From the NCBI RefSeq assembly GCF_002902525.1, contig NZ_PPQZ01000005.1, positions 1 to 64,000 on the forward strand: a stretch of DNA of 64,000 nt. The letters run 5' to 3'. This DNA is from Mammaliicoccus stepanovicii. GTDB taxonomy: Bacteria; Bacillota; Bacilli; Staphylococcales; Staphylococcaceae. The notes under the pieces are model-generated. The model had not been told where the DNA came from. It did not search any database and saw only the letters and a list, made by a program, of their open reading frames with translations. Shown here piece by piece: positions 37,728-47,259 of this stretch (positions are counted from its first letter, which is position 1; the number at the start of each line of letters is the position of its first letter). The translations under genes were made by a program, and so were the position numbers.

Positions 37728-38636
37728 ATTTCTACGTTTAGATCTTGTTATTAACATGATGAAGTAACAAAGTAAGCCGAATAACATTGTAATAAATAAT
37801 GCATGGAACAACGCAATAAATAAATTAACTCTTGTTAAGACTGATAAAGCACCCGTAGTTACTTGTAAGCAAACTAATACAAATGCAAGTGTCCATCCGT
37901 ATTTGATAACTCTATATTGTGTATAATTTCTTATAGCGTGTATAAATATATATAGTATCCAAATAAATATGATAAAGGCTAATGTACGATGTGACATTTG
38001 AACCCATTCATAAAAGTTTTGTGGTAAGCCAACACTACCTGTACGACATAGCGGCCAGCTTAAGCAAGCGAGACTTGCATCAGCATGTCTAACTAATGCA
38101 CCAGAATAAATAACAATATATATGAAGAACGTAACACCGAAAGTATGCATTTTTAGATGATTATGAATGACGATCGTTGTTGCATCAAATTTCTTGTCGA
38201 TTTCATAAATAATCAATGTAAGTAATAATACAGATGCAAAACTTATAAGTGAAATTCCGAAATGTAACGAAAGAATGAAATCATTTTGTTGCCATATTAC
38301 TGCTGCAGCACCGATAAGTGCCTGCGCAAAAATAAAAGCAATACTTGTAATACATAATGGTTTGACTTCTCTAATATGACCGAGTTTAACCCAGCTAAGA
38401 TATGCTAATAGGCAGACGAGAATAAGACCAAGTCCAGAAACGCCTCTATGTGCTAATTCAATTATTGTCTCAACTGGCCAATCTGATGGAATAACGGAGC
38501 CATGACATAATGGCCAAGAATTTCCACATCCGTCACTTGAACCCGTCTTAGTTACCAATGCCCCACCAAGTTGAACAAATAACATTACAATCGTTGATAA
38601 AGTTGCCAACCATTTTAAAAATTTATCATTAAACAA
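37725..38636 (-). CDS. ctaA: Haem A synthase CtaA
   Basis: The 303-aa membrane enzyme oxidises haem O to haem A with eight helices. Haem-ligand His regions are visible in IIELAHRGVSG (about 56-66), LHFGISLIS (about 123-131), QMSHRTLAF and ALFHALFIT. The Cys pair DGCGNSWPLCHG (about 32-43) of the first outer loop is kept. A second Cys-containing motif, CLSWPLC, lies near 193-199. The start is TTG 38636, eight bases behind ATGAGG; a GTG at 38645 overlaps the ribosome site. It is divergent from ctaB. Confidence 0.9.
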   Translation of the reverse strand: MFNDKFLKWLATLSTIVMLFVQLGGALVTKTGSSDGCGNSWPLCHGSVIPSDWPVETIIELAHRGVSGLGLILVCLLAYLSWVKLGHIREVKPLCITSIAFIFAQALIGAAAVIWQQNDFILSLHFGISLISFASVLLLTLIIYEIDKKFDATTIVIHNHLKMHTFGVTFFIYIVIYSGALVRHADASLACLSWPLCRTGSVGLPQNFYEWVQMSHRTLAFIIFIWILYIFIHAIRNYTQYRVIKYGWTLAFVLVCLQVTTGALSVLTRVNLFIALFHALFITMLFGLLCYFIMLITRSKRRN

Positions 38637-38975
38637 TATGAACACCTCATGTAAAATTATAATTCATATTTATACTGCTATAAAATGGGCTTTATTTCTA
38701 AAATAAACCTTATTTATGTTAAAAAATATGATAGAATTTAATTGAAAGACGTATTAACAAATTTTAACTATCAATACGTATCTGATTTAAACACTGTTAT
38801 CTATATTATAACAATGATTGAGCATTGTAAATGTTACACAATAATGACTTTTTATTAGGTGAACTTACTTAAACCGATAAAATGTCAAAATTTTGTTTCA
38901 AAAATGTATAGATTATGTGACAATTTTCATATATCATTGAGTTATATGCGATAGAAAATGGAAGGAGGGACAAAA
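38637..38975. other. Divergent ctaA/ctaB control region
   Basis: About 340 bases without a gene. A minus-strand TATAAT lies around 38808-38813. ACAATG (38811-38816) and CATTGT (38823-38828) form a perfect 6-6-6 inverted repeat overlapping it. A weak Rex-like half site, ATGTGACAATTTTCAT, lies near 38915-38930 before ctaB. No consensus promoter for ctaB is evident; this is where redox regulators such as ResD, Rex or SrrA would act. Confidence 0.4.
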
Positions 38976-39902
38976 TTGCAACAAAATCAATATAGTGTGA
39001 CTTCTGAAAGTGAAATGGAATCAGGACGTCTCACGTTATATGAGATTAAAGCCATTATTAAAATGGGCCTTGTACAAGGTAATCTCATACCAACGTTTGC
39101 AGGTGCTTGGCTTGCAATTGCATTTGGTGGGTTTAACTTCTTCCAAAGTTTACCTATTGTTCTATTGATGATAGTAGGTTCTACCTTAATCATGGGTGGT
39201 GCTTGTGCAATCAATAATTACTATGATCAAGATATAGATTCAATCATGCCATCTAAACAAAAGAGACCAACTGTGAATGGACGAATTAGCGATAAACATT
39301 TAGTTCAGTTCAGCTTTGCATTAATGATAGTTGGTGAAATCTTGTTATTTATGATCAATATTCCAACAGGTATCATTGGATTACTTGGAATATTTGGCTA
39401 CGTCGTATTGTATTCTATCTGGTCAAAAAGACATACAGTTTGGAATACAGTTGTAGGTAGTTTTCCAGGCGCAATACCACCATTAATTGGATGGGCAAGC
39501 ATTGATCAAACATTGAGCCCATTAGCATGGACGCTATTTTTAGTATTGTTTATGTGGCAACCAGCGCATTTTTATGCATTAGCATATCGTCGTAAAGACG
39601 AATATGCCTTAGCTAATATTCCAATGTTACCTGCTGTTAAAAGCTTTAATCGTACACGATTAAGCATGTTATTTTGGGTACTGTTATTATTGCCATTACC
39701 ATTTTTAATGACGCAGCTTGGTGTTGTATTTGTGATTATTGCAACTTTGCTTAATTTAGCTTGGATGTCATTAGCTTTATACGGATTTAAAAAGGAAATT
39801 AACAAATCTAAATGGGCAACAAGTATGTTTGTATTTTCTTTAAATTACCTTGTTATTTTCTTTGTAATGACAGTGATTGTTACTGTTATTCAATTAATAT
39901 AA
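38976..39902 (+). CDS. ctaB: Protohaem IX farnesyltransferase (haem O synthase)
   Basis: The 308-aa UbiA-family prenyltransferase converts haem B to haem O, the step before CtaA. The first Asp-rich motif is [19 protein letters not shown] (about 81-99). A second lies around [16 protein letters not shown] (about 203-218). About eight helices are predicted. The start is TTG 38976, placed seven bases behind GGAGG; an upstream in-frame ATG lies inside the ribosome site. It leads the oxidase operon, ending 37 bases before ctaC. Confidence 0.92.
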   Translation: MQQNQYSVTSESEMESGRLTLYEIKAIIKMGLVQGNLIPTFAGAWLAIAFGGFNFFQSLPIVLLMIVGSTLIMGGACAINNYYDQDIDSIMPSKQKRPTVNGRISDKHLVQFSFALMIVGEILLFMINIPTGIIGLLGIFGYVVLYSIWSKRHTVWNTVVGSFPGAIPPLIGWASIDQTLSPLAWTLFLVLFMWQPAHFYALAYRRKDEYALANIPMLPAVKSFNRTRLSMLFWVLLLLPLPFLMTQLGVVFVIIATLLNLAWMSLALYGFKKEINKSKWATSMFVFSLNYLVIFFVMTVIVTVIQLI

Positions 39903-39939
39903 TTAATTATGATGAATGCATGAAAGAGGGGTTAAACGA

Positions 39940-41007
39940 ATGAAGACACGTTTAAAAAACACGAAAATGTTCGGTTTACTTGTTGCACTGCTTTTTGTGC
40001 TAGCAGGTTGTGGTCAACCACGTCTATCGGTACTTCACCCGGCTGGGGAAGTTGCTGACAAACAATTCTTTTTACTAATGCTGTCTATTGGCATTATGTT
40101 ACTAGTAATTGTAGTAGTAGTTCTTATATTCTTATTCGCAATGATTAAGTTCCGTCGTAAAAAATTAGGTGAAGATTTTGAACCTAAAGATGTTGAAGGT
40201 AATCACAAATTAGAATTAGTTTGGACAATCATTCCAGTCATCTTACTTATAATTTTAGCTATTCCAACTGTAATGCTTACTTTCTCACTTGGAGATACTA
40301 AAGCCATTGATAAAGTAGATGAAAAAGGTAAAAGTAAAGAATTAGTTATTGATGTTACAGCTAATCTTTATTGGTGGGAATTTAGTTATCCAAATGAAAA
40401 AATTGTTACCAGTCAAGAACTTGTTGTTCCGACTGACAAGAAAGTATACTTCAGATTACATTCTGCAGATGTTAAACACTCATTCTGGGTACCAGCTGTC
40501 GGAGGTAAAATGGATACAAACGTAGAAGGAATTAATAAATTCTACTTAAAATTTGATGATAAAAAAGCAAAAGATGTTAAAAACTTATTCTACGGTAAAT
40601 GTGCTGAGCTTTGTGGGCCATCACATGCTTTAATGGACTTTAAAGTAAAAGCATTACCGAAAGATGATTTTGACAAATGGGTTAAAGATATGAAATCTGT
40701 AGATAAACCTGTAGCTGCGACTTCAAGTCAAGCTAAAGAAGGTGAGAAGGTCTTTAATAAATCATGTGCAGGTTGTCACGCAGTAACACCAACAGGTGAG
40801 GGTGCTAAAGGTCCAAACCTTACAAACTTTGGTGATCGTGAACTAATTGCAGGATATTTAAACCATGATGAAAAGAACCTTAAAAAATGGATTAAAGACC
40901 CAGAAAGCATCAAACCTGGTAATAAAATGGCTGGAAAATATAAAGTTTCTGATGAAGACATTGATGCTTTATCTGCCTATTTAATGGAACGAAAAGTTGA
41001 TAAGTAA
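39940..41007 (+). CDS. ctaC: caa3 oxidase subunit II with cytochrome c domain
   Basis: The 355-aa lipoprotein subunit II. Signal peptide and lipobox LAGC (Cys near 24), two helices (about 42-65 and 85-108), and a CuA domain with YGKCAELCGPSHALMDF (about 215-231). A C-terminal cytochrome c domain has the haem site CAGCH (about 271-275) and a late Met-rich NKMAGKYK (about 328-335). The fused haem domain defines a caa3-type cytochrome c oxidase. The ATG at 39940 follows GAGGGG; nine upstream in-frame codons were rejected. Confidence 0.93.
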   Translation: MKTRLKNTKMFGLLVALLFVLAGCGQPRLSVLHPAGEVADKQFFLLMLSIGIMLLVIVVVVLIFLFAMIKFRRKKLGEDFEPKDVEGNHKLELVWTIIPVILLIILAIPTVMLTFSLGDTKAIDKVDEKGKSKELVIDVTANLYWWEFSYPNEKIVTSQELVVPTDKKVYFRLHSADVKHSFWVPAVGGKMDTNVEGINKFYLKFDDKKAKDVKNLFYGKCAELCGPSHALMDFKVKALPKDDFDKWVKDMKSVDKPVAATSSQAKEGEKVFNKSCAGCHAVTPTGEGAKGPNLTNFGDRELIAGYLNHDEKNLKKWIKDPESIKPGNKMAGKYKVSDEDIDALSAYLMERKVDK

Positions 41008-41030
41008 GAATTGAAAGGGAGGTTACTCTA

Positions 41031-42932
41031 GTGTCTACTCAAAGTAAAAAGGGGTTTGGCTCAACTATTTGGGATTATTTAACAACAGTTGACCACAAAA
41101 AAATTGCTATATTATATTTAATTGCTGGTGGATTATTCTTTGCTGTCGGTGGTATAGAAGCAATGTTAATTCGTATCCAGTTAGCAGTTCCGGAAAATGA
41201 CTTTGTTACAGCTGGACTGTTTAATGAAATTATAACGATGCATGGTACAACGATGATATTCTTAGCAGCAATGCCGTTGTTATTCGGTTATATGAATGCC
41301 GTTGTTCCACTTCAAATTGGTGCACGTGATGTTGCGTTTCCATTCTTGAACGCTTTAGGTTTTTGGTTATTCTTCTTCGGTGGAATATTCTTGAACTTAT
41401 CTTGGATTCTTGGTGGCGCACCAGATGCTGGTTGGACATCATATGCAAGTTTATCTTTAGAATCAGCGGGGCATGGAATTAACTTCTATGCACTAGGTTT
41501 ACAAATTTCAGGTGCTGGTACATTAATAGCAGGTATTAACTTTGTTGCTACTATTGTGAACATGAGAGCGCCAGGTATGACATATATGCGTATGCCTTTA
41601 ATGACTTGGACAACATTTGTTGCTTCAACATTAATCGTATTTGCATTCCCACCATTAACAATTGGTTTATTCTTGTTAATATTCGATAGAATGTTCGGTA
41701 CGTCATTCTTCGTAGCTTCACAAGGTGGAAATACAATTATTTGGGAACATTTATTCTGGATATTCGGTCACCCAGAAGTATATATTTTAGTATTACCGGC
41801 TTTCGGTATTTTCTCTGAAATTATACCGGTATTTGCAAGAAAAAGATTATTCGGTTATTCAGCAATGGTATTTGCCACAGTGCTTATTGGTTTCCTAGGC
41901 TTCATGGTTTGGGCTCACCATATGTTTACTGTAGGTTTAGGTCCAGTTGCGAATGCTATTTTCGCAGTAGCAACAATGGCAATTGCAGTTCCAACAGGTG
42001 TTAAGATCTTTAACTGGTTATTAACAGTTTGGGGCGGTAGCGTAGAATTTACGACGCCAATGTTATATGCACTCTTCTTCATTCCATCATTCGTTATGGG
42101 TGGGGTAACAGGTGTTATGCAAGCATCAGCACCAGCTGACTACCAGTTGCATGACTCGTACTTTATCGTTGCTCACTTCCACTACGTTATTGTTGGTGGT
42201 GTTGTATTCGCATTATTAGCAGGATTACATTATTGGTTCCCACTAATCGCGGGTAAAATGTTAAGTGAAAAGTTAGGTAAAATAACTTTTTGGTTATTCT
42301 TTGTTGGTTTCCATTTAACATTCTTAATTCAACATTTCTTAGGTCTTTGGGGAATGCCTCGTCGTGTGTTTACATACTTACCAGGACAAGGATATGATAT
42401 TCCTAACTTAGTTTCATCAATCGGTGCTTTATTAATGGCAATAGCTGTTATTATCGAAGTAACGAACGTTGTTATTACATTAGCTAAAGGTGAAAAAGTT
42501 GGCAGAGATGCATGGGGAGATGGACGTACATTAGAATGGGCTTTACCAGTACCTACACCTCATTATAACTTTGCACAAACACCGTTAGTTCGTGGTTTAG
42601 ATGCACTTTGGATTGAAAAGAAACATGGTGACGGTAAAATCTTACCAGCAGAATCATTAGATGAAATCCATATGCCTAACAATTCATTCACACCATTTAT
42701 GCAAGCATTCGGATTATTCGTTGCAGCATTTGGTGCAATGTATTTTGCAGATGGTAAAGAATGGGCATTAGAAGCTGTTAAAGGTTTAGACGAAAAACCA
42801 TGGGCAGTATTCGTATTAATTATAGGTTTAGGTATTACAGCTGGAAGTATGATTTATAGATCAGTTAAAGATGATCACGGACATCATATTTCTAAAGAAG
42901 AGTTATTAGAGTATGAAAGGGGTGAGCGTTAA
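41031..42932 (+). CDS. ctaD: caa3 oxidase subunit I
   Basis: The 633-aa catalytic subunit with haem a, haem a3 and CuB. The first helix carries NEIITMHGTTM (haem a ligand). HPEVYILVLPAFG (about 244-256) has the CuB-Tyr cross-link residues. WAHHMFTVG (about 297-305) has the CuB His pair, and VAHFHYVIVGG (about 382-392) the haem ligands. About 14 helices include a C-terminal extension typical of the Bacillus enzyme. The start is GTG behind GGGAGG. It overlaps ctaE by one base. Confidence 0.95.
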   Translation: MSTQSKKGFGSTIWDYLTTVDHKKIAILYLIAGGLFFAVGGIEAMLIRIQLAVPENDFVTAGLFNEIITMHGTTMIFLAAMPLLFGYMNAVVPLQIGARDVAFPFLNALGFWLFFFGGIFLNLSWILGGAPDAGWTSYASLSLESAGHGINFYALGLQISGAGTLIAGINFVATIVNMRAPGMTYMRMPLMTWTTFVASTLIVFAFPPLTIGLFLLIFDRMFGTSFFVASQGGNTIIWEHLFWIFGHPEVYILVLPAFGIFSEIIPVFARKRLFGYSAMVFATVLIGFLGFMVWAHHMFTVGLGPVANAIFAVATMAIAVPTGVKIFNWLLTVWGGSVEFTTPMLYALFFIPSFVMGGVTGVMQASAPADYQLHDSYFIVAHFHYVIVGGVVFALLAGLHYWFPLIAGKMLSEKLGKITFWLFFVGFHLTFLIQHFLGLWGMPRRVFTYLPGQGYDIPNLVSSIGALLMAIAVIIEVTNVVITLAKGEKVGRDAWGDGRTLEWALPVPTPHYNFAQTPLVRGLDALWIEKKHGDGKILPAESLDEIHMPNNSFTPFMQAFGLFVAAFGAMYFADGKEWALEAVKGLDEKPWAVFVLIIGLGITAGSMIYRSVKDDHGHHISKEELLEYERGER

Positions 42933-43561
42933 TGGCACATGAAGAAGTAAAATTCACAGCTGATAATTGGCCAGATCATCCTGAAACGGCATCAATGGAA
43001 GGTAAGAATAAACTTGTAGGTTTTTGGGTATTCTTAGGTGGAGAGGTTGCATTGTTCGCTTCACTATTCGCTACTTATTTAGCGCTAAAAGATGCAGTAC
43101 CAAGTGAAGATCATCTACTAGCTAAAGACTTGTTCCATCTTCCATTAGCGTTTGTCATGACGATGTTATTATTAACATCATCATTAACAAGTGTTTATGC
43201 TTTATATCATTTAAGAAACTTTAATGCTAAAGGAACGTTCATTTGGATTGGTATTACAATTCTATTAGGATTAGGTTTCTTAGGATTAGAAATATATGAA
43301 TTTGCGGAATATGTTCATCAAGGTCATACATTCCGTTCAAGTGCATTTGGTAGTGCATTCTACTTCTTAGTCGGAACGCATGGTTTCCATGTTGTTATTG
43401 GTTTAACGTGGTTAACATTGTTAATTCTGCGTAATAGAGGTAGAGGATTAAACCTATATAATTCACATAAATTTAATACTGCTGCTTTATATTGGCACTT
43501 TATTGATGTTGTATGGGTGTTCATTTTCACAGTAGTATACTTGATGGGAGCGTTAGGATAA
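42932..43561 (+). CDS. ctaE: caa3 oxidase subunit III
   Basis: The 209-aa subunit III with five helices. Conserved segments are FWVFLGGEVALFASLFATYL (about 31-50), LEIYEFAEYVHQG (about 112-124), FYFLVGTHGFHVVIGL (about 143-158) and WHFIDVVWVFIF (about 188-199). It overlaps the ctaD stop and is followed by ctaF after one base. Confidence 0.94.
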   Translation: MAHEEVKFTADNWPDHPETASMEGKNKLVGFWVFLGGEVALFASLFATYLALKDAVPSEDHLLAKDLFHLPLAFVMTMLLLTSSLTSVYALYHLRNFNAKGTFIWIGITILLGLGFLGLEIYEFAEYVHQGHTFRSSAFGSAFYFLVGTHGFHVVIGLTWLTLLILRNRGRGLNLYNSHKFNTAALYWHFIDVVWVFIFTVVYLMGALG

Positions 43562-43562
43562 T

Positions 43563-43916
43563 ATGAGCCAACAATTAAATCATGACGCACAGGCACTGAG
43601 AGATTACAAGAGACGTAAAAGTACGCAAGAAATGCGTTTACAAGTAACAAACTTTGCTATAATGATTTTTGTTACATTTATTGCTTTCGGATTAGTAGCT
43701 GCAGAACTTCCTAAAGAATTTGTAATACCAACAATATTAGCACTAGCGGTATTACAAGTTGTATTACAGTTCTATTATTTCATGCATATGAAAGCTGAAA
43801 AACACGGTATTTCAAAATTATTCATGATAACTGGCATTTTCTTTGGATTGTCATTTATCGCAACATTTCTTTATATTGTTTGGTTAGGCGATCCTTTATT
43901 CGTGAAAACTAAATAA
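43563..43916 (+). CDS. ctaF: caa3 oxidase subunit IVB
   Basis: The 117-aa small subunit (COX4 prokaryotic type) has three helices (about 27-46, 50-72 and 80-105). The conserved LQVVLQFYYFMHMK (about 61-74) is present. It is the last gene of ctaBCDEF, one base behind ctaE and ending at a 15-bp terminator. Confidence 0.9.
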   Translation: MSQQLNHDAQALRDYKRRKSTQEMRLQVTNFAIMIFVTFIAFGLVAAELPKEFVIPTILALAVLQVVLQFYYFMHMKAEKHGISKLFMITGIFFGLSFIATFLYIVWLGDPLFVKTK

Positions 43917-43924
43917 TAATAGCT

Positions 43925-43968
43925 AAGGCTCAAAAACTTTGTTATATAAGTTTTTGAGCCTTTTTTGT
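43925..43968 (+). terminator. ctaBCDEF terminator
   Basis: AAGGCTCAAAAACTT (43925-43939) pairs perfectly with AAGTTTTTGAGCCTT (43948-43962), followed by TTTT. Confidence 0.9.
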
Positions 43969-44018
43969 ATCATTAGAAATATGGTCATATCATTGTCATA
44001 ACTATTTCACGAGTTGGG

Positions 44019-44047
44019 TTGTTTATATATCTATAAAATTTTATAAT
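44019..44047 (+). promoter_or_regulatory. ctaG promoter
   Basis: TTGTTT (44019-44024), 17 bases and TATAAT (44042-44047), about 35 bases before ctaG. The gene therefore has its own promoter, apart from ctaBCDEF. Confidence 0.6.
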
Positions 44048-44080
44048 AAGAGTAATGACTTAATGGGGAAGTGAATTAAA

Positions 44081-45034
44081 ATGAATGGTTTATCCTCGAT
44101 TTCGATTTTTGGATTTTGGGCAAATTGGACACCGTTCTTTTTCATAGGTGTAGTTTGTGTTATTGTCTTATATTTATTAATTTGTGGAAAATGGTATAAA
44201 GATATTCCTGGAGGGAGACCGTTAAAGAAAAGTGAGGCTATATTATTTAGTGTACTTATGCTCATGATTTATTTACTTGAAGGTGGCCCAATCTATTTAT
44301 TATCACATATCATCTTTAGTTTCCATATGTTACAAATGGCCATTATGTTCCTAATCGTAGTGCCTATGTTATTTTATGCGATACCAGAATATATTGTTAA
44401 ATATGTAGAAGGATTACCCGTCATCAATAAAATTGTGAGTCTATTTACAAAACCAATTTTAGCAATCATATTATTTAATGGTCTATTTTCTGTGTATCAT
44501 TTACCAATAGTGTTAGATACTTTGAAACAAGATGCGACATTACATAGTCTTTATACAATTTTATTATTTATCAGCGCATGGTTTATGTGGCATCCAATTT
44601 TTAATAGACATATTTCAGAAGAACAACAAATGTCTAATATAAAGAAAATATTATATATATTCTTTATTGGCGTATTATTAACACCTTCATGTGGACTCAT
44701 CATATTTAGCAATAATGCAATGTACGACACTTATACATCAGGTAAAGCATGGATGGGCGCTATGGCGTTATGTGTGCCTCCTGACACCCTTAATAGTGTT
44801 GTGCAAGGGTCTGGTATATCTGGTCCAGAATACTTTACGAACTTTACACCATTAGAAGATCAACAAACTGGTGGCGTCATTATGAAAGTCATGCAAGAAA
44901 TAGTATTTGGCATTTATTTATATATCATTTTCATAAAGTGGTATAGATATGAACGTAAGAATGAACAACAAATTACAGATGATAGTTTAAGAAAATTAAA
45001 AGAACAAAAAGCTTTATATAATCAATTTAGATAG
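44081..45034 (+). CDS. ctaG: Cytochrome c oxidase assembly factor CtaG
   Basis: The 317-aa multi-helix protein of the Caa3_CtaG family is needed for active caa3 oxidase in B. subtilis, probably in CuB insertion. His/Met-rich membrane segments include SHIIFSFHMLQMAIMF (about 76-91) and SAWFMWHPIFNRH (about 165-177). About seven helices are predicted. It is followed by the DUF420 gene after 11 bases, forming a two-gene operon behind the promoter at 44019-44047. Confidence 0.88.
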   Translation: MNGLSSISIFGFWANWTPFFFIGVVCVIVLYLLICGKWYKDIPGGRPLKKSEAILFSVLMLMIYLLEGGPIYLLSHIIFSFHMLQMAIMFLIVVPMLFYAIPEYIVKYVEGLPVINKIVSLFTKPILAIILFNGLFSVYHLPIVLDTLKQDATLHSLYTILLFISAWFMWHPIFNRHISEEQQMSNIKKILYIFFIGVLLTPSCGLIIFSNNAMYDTYTSGKAWMGAMALCVPPDTLNSVVQGSGISGPEYFTNFTPLEDQQTGGVIMKVMQEIVFGIYLYIIFIKWYRYERKNEQQITDDSLRKLKEQKALYNQFR

Positions 45035-45045
45035 GATGTATAAAA

Positions 45046-45507
45046 ATGAATTTACCTATATTACCGACAATCAGTACAACATTTATAGTTTTAAGTGCGA
45101 TATTAGTAGCAATTGGTTGGTACTTTATTGCCCAGAAAAAAATTGAAACACATAAAAAGTTTATGCTTTCTGCAGCTGTAGCAGCAGTTATATTCTTTAC
45201 TATTTATGCGAGCAGAACAGTATTTATTGGAAACACTTCTTTCGGTGGTCCCGATAACATTAAAATATTCTATACAATATTCTTAATATTCCATATTACA
45301 CTTGCAACAGTTGGCGCGATAATGGGGATATATACGATTTATTTAGGATTAAAAAACAGATTAGACCGACACCGTAAATTTGGACCAGTTACATCTATTA
45401 TTTGGTTCTTCACTGCCATAACAGGTGTAGCAGTTTATTTATTACTATATGTTTTCTATCATGGTGGGGAAACAACATCAATGATAAAAGCAATTTTAGG
45501 ACATTAA
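45046..45507 (+). CDS. DUF420 membrane protein (YozB-like)
   Basis: The 153-aa protein has four helices and conserved histidines on helices (THKKFML about 35-41, FHITLATVG about 83-91, RHRKFG about 108-113, FYHGG near 136-140). DUF420 proteins sit next to caa3 oxidase genes in many Firmicutes and are suspected haem- or copper-binding assembly helpers. The role is not established. It is cotranscribed with ctaG. Confidence 0.75.
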   Translation: MNLPILPTISTTFIVLSAILVAIGWYFIAQKKIETHKKFMLSAAVAAVIFFTIYASRTVFIGNTSFGGPDNIKIFYTIFLIFHITLATVGAIMGIYTIYLGLKNRLDRHRKFGPVTSIIWFFTAITGVAVYLLLYVFYHGGETTSMIKAILGH

Positions 45508-45539
45508 TATTAATTAAAGTTGTAACTATATTCACAAAA

Positions 45540-45586
45540 AATCGAACGCATTGTTAGAAATTATACTAACAATGCGTTCGATTTTT
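45540..45586. terminator. Bidirectional terminator, 18-bp stem
   Basis: AATCGAACGCATTGTTAG (45540-45557) pairs perfectly with CTAACAATGCGTTCGATT (45566-45583), between convergent DUF420 and AI-2E genes. T/A runs flank both sides. Confidence 0.9.
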
Positions 45587-45587
45587 A

Positions 45588-46634
45588 TTATATTTTAAAG
45601 TCTGTTTTAATAAGTCCGGATTCTAGTATGGTCTTGATAACAATTAGAAATAATGGGCCTAGGAAAAATCCGATAAATCCAAGTAACTTTAATCCAATAA
45701 ACATGGATATGAGAGTAGGAAGTGGTGTTAATCCGACACCTGTTCCAAATATTTTAGGTTCTAATATTTTTCTTTGAACAAGTAAGATAATGGATAAGAC
45801 GATAAGTTGGATGCCTAATGTAGGATCACCGACCACATATGCATAGATTGCCCAAGGTATTGTTAATCCGGTAGCACCTATTATCGGGAGTAAATCGATA
45901 AACCATATAAATAAGCTTATAATGAATGCTGACTCGACACCTATGATAAGTAGTCCAACATAAGTGAAAACCCATGTTATAAAGCTTAAAATAATAGTAG
46001 CAGTAAGCATGCCGATGATAGAATGACCGATTTTTTTATAAATCTTAAAAACTTGGTTGTAAGAGTTTGGATAGAGATGCTTTTTTATAAATTTATGTAT
46101 ATTAGGAATCTCTAACATAAACAGAAATAATGCAACTAAGAATACAACTAAACTAATGATAAATCCTGGTAAAGATGATACTGCTTCTGTAATATTTTCA
46201 ACACTAAAATAGTTCGTGATAGAATCTCTCATAGAAGCAACAAAATTTTGTAATTCTTTATTTATCGTTACGGCCATTTCATCAGGAAGTACGGCTTTCA
46301 TTTTGTCATTATATTGTTCAATGACAGAGATGAGTTTGTTGATTTTGTTTGGTAAATCTTTAATAAATAACACGATTTGGTCTATAAGTTTTGTTAAAAA
46401 CAAATATATTAAAAATCCTGTTACTGTTACGATTAAAGTATAAATAATTGTAACGCTCCATTTACGACTTTTAAGTCTTGTAGTTAATTTATTAACAAGA
46501 GGATTAAAAGTAAGAGCCAGAACAAATGCCGTAATTAAAGGTACGGATATAGGTATTATAAAATAAATAAATAGTATAGCTAAAAGTAAGATTATAAGTA
46601 TGCTAATATTTCGTTTGCTAATCCATTTTTTCAT
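45588..46634 (-). CDS. AI-2E family transporter (PerM/YtvI-like)
   Basis: The 348-aa integral membrane protein has the family layout: two N-terminal helices, one around 60-80, a soluble stretch (about 85-145), then a block of five helices from about 150. WFIDLLPIIGATGLTIPWAI (about 240-259) and LEPKIFGTGVGLTPLPTLIS (about 292-311) are family segments. Substrate is unknown; some relatives act as Na+/H+ antiporters or export small solutes. It is transcribed on the minus strand alone. Confidence 0.78.
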   Translation of the reverse strand: MKKWISKRNISILIILLLAILFIYFIIPISVPLITAFVLALTFNPLVNKLTTRLKSRKWSVTIIYTLIVTVTGFLIYLFLTKLIDQIVLFIKDLPNKINKLISVIEQYNDKMKAVLPDEMAVTINKELQNFVASMRDSITNYFSVENITEAVSSLPGFIISLVVFLVALFLFMLEIPNIHKFIKKHLYPNSYNQVFKIYKKIGHSIIGMLTATIILSFITWVFTYVGLLIIGVESAFIISLFIWFIDLLPIIGATGLTIPWAIYAYVVGDPTLGIQLIVLSIILLVQRKILEPKIFGTGVGLTPLPTLISMFIGLKLLGFIGFFLGPLFLIVIKTILESGLIKTDFKI

Positions 46635-46666
46635 AGTATGACCTCTTTATTAAATGAATAGATAAA

Positions 46667-46696
46667 TTAAGAGACGTGAAGGTCACGTCTCTTAAT
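46667..46696. terminator. Hairpin between YugN-like and AI-2E genes
   Basis: ATTAAGAGACGTGA (46666-46679) pairs with TCACGTCTCTTAAT (46683-46696) around a 3-base loop. On the minus strand it lies between the YugN-like gene and the AI-2E gene and is the likely end of the former. Confidence 0.65.
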
Positions 46697-46718
46697 CTTT
46701 CTTTGTCTAAATGTTGTA

Positions 46719-47090
46719 TTAATGTGATCCTAATGTGTTTAATGCTTTTACATCTGTAGAGATATTGTCGATTAACAAGTTACAGTGTGCTACTAGATTA
46801 TCTGGATATACTTCATCATCACCATATTCAACACCTGTTGGGTAATAGTGTTTACCAAGATACGGGTCCATTAATTGAATTGTAGCGTTCTTTGCACCAA
46901 TGTCCCCTTTAAGTGCATAACCTGGAATTCTTAAATAATAAACACCTTCACTGATTTCATATTTAAAATCATATGTAATGCGTTCATAATCCCAATGTCC
47001 ACCAGCAATAAATCCATGTTTATTCATAACATCTTGTAATAGTTCTTGTTCAATGATAACTTTTTCAAGACCTGTATTATCAAATACCAT
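46719..47090 (-). CDS. YugN-like family protein
   Basis: A 123-aa cytoplasmic protein that matches the YugN-like family by its wording GHWDYERITYDFKYE (about 31-45) and YYLRIPGYALKGDI (about 51-64), with a long beta-rich centre. Function is unknown. GGGAGGAAC stands before the ATG on the minus strand. It is divergent from the ylbC-like gene. Confidence 0.75.
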   Translation of the reverse strand: MVFDNTGLEKVIIEQELLQDVMNKHGFIAGGHWDYERITYDFKYEISEGVYYLRIPGYALKGDIGAKNATIQLMDPYLGKHYYPTGVEYGDDEVYPDNLVAHCNLLIDNISTDVKALNTLGSH

Positions 47091-47259
47091 GTATTGTTCC
47101 TCCCTCTATGTACCTTTATATTTATTTTATGATAAAACGCACAATGTTGCAATGTACATTTGAATTTATTGCGAATAAACGTATTTCGATTGATTTAACT
47201 TAAACTTATACGGTAAAATGATATAATTGATATTAGGAGTAAAAAGAGGAGGTAAATAG

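Noticed and set aside
38915-38930. Rex box before ctaB
   Set aside because: Only one half (TGTGA) is well matched; the other arm is TTCAT. Too weak to list as a separate site.
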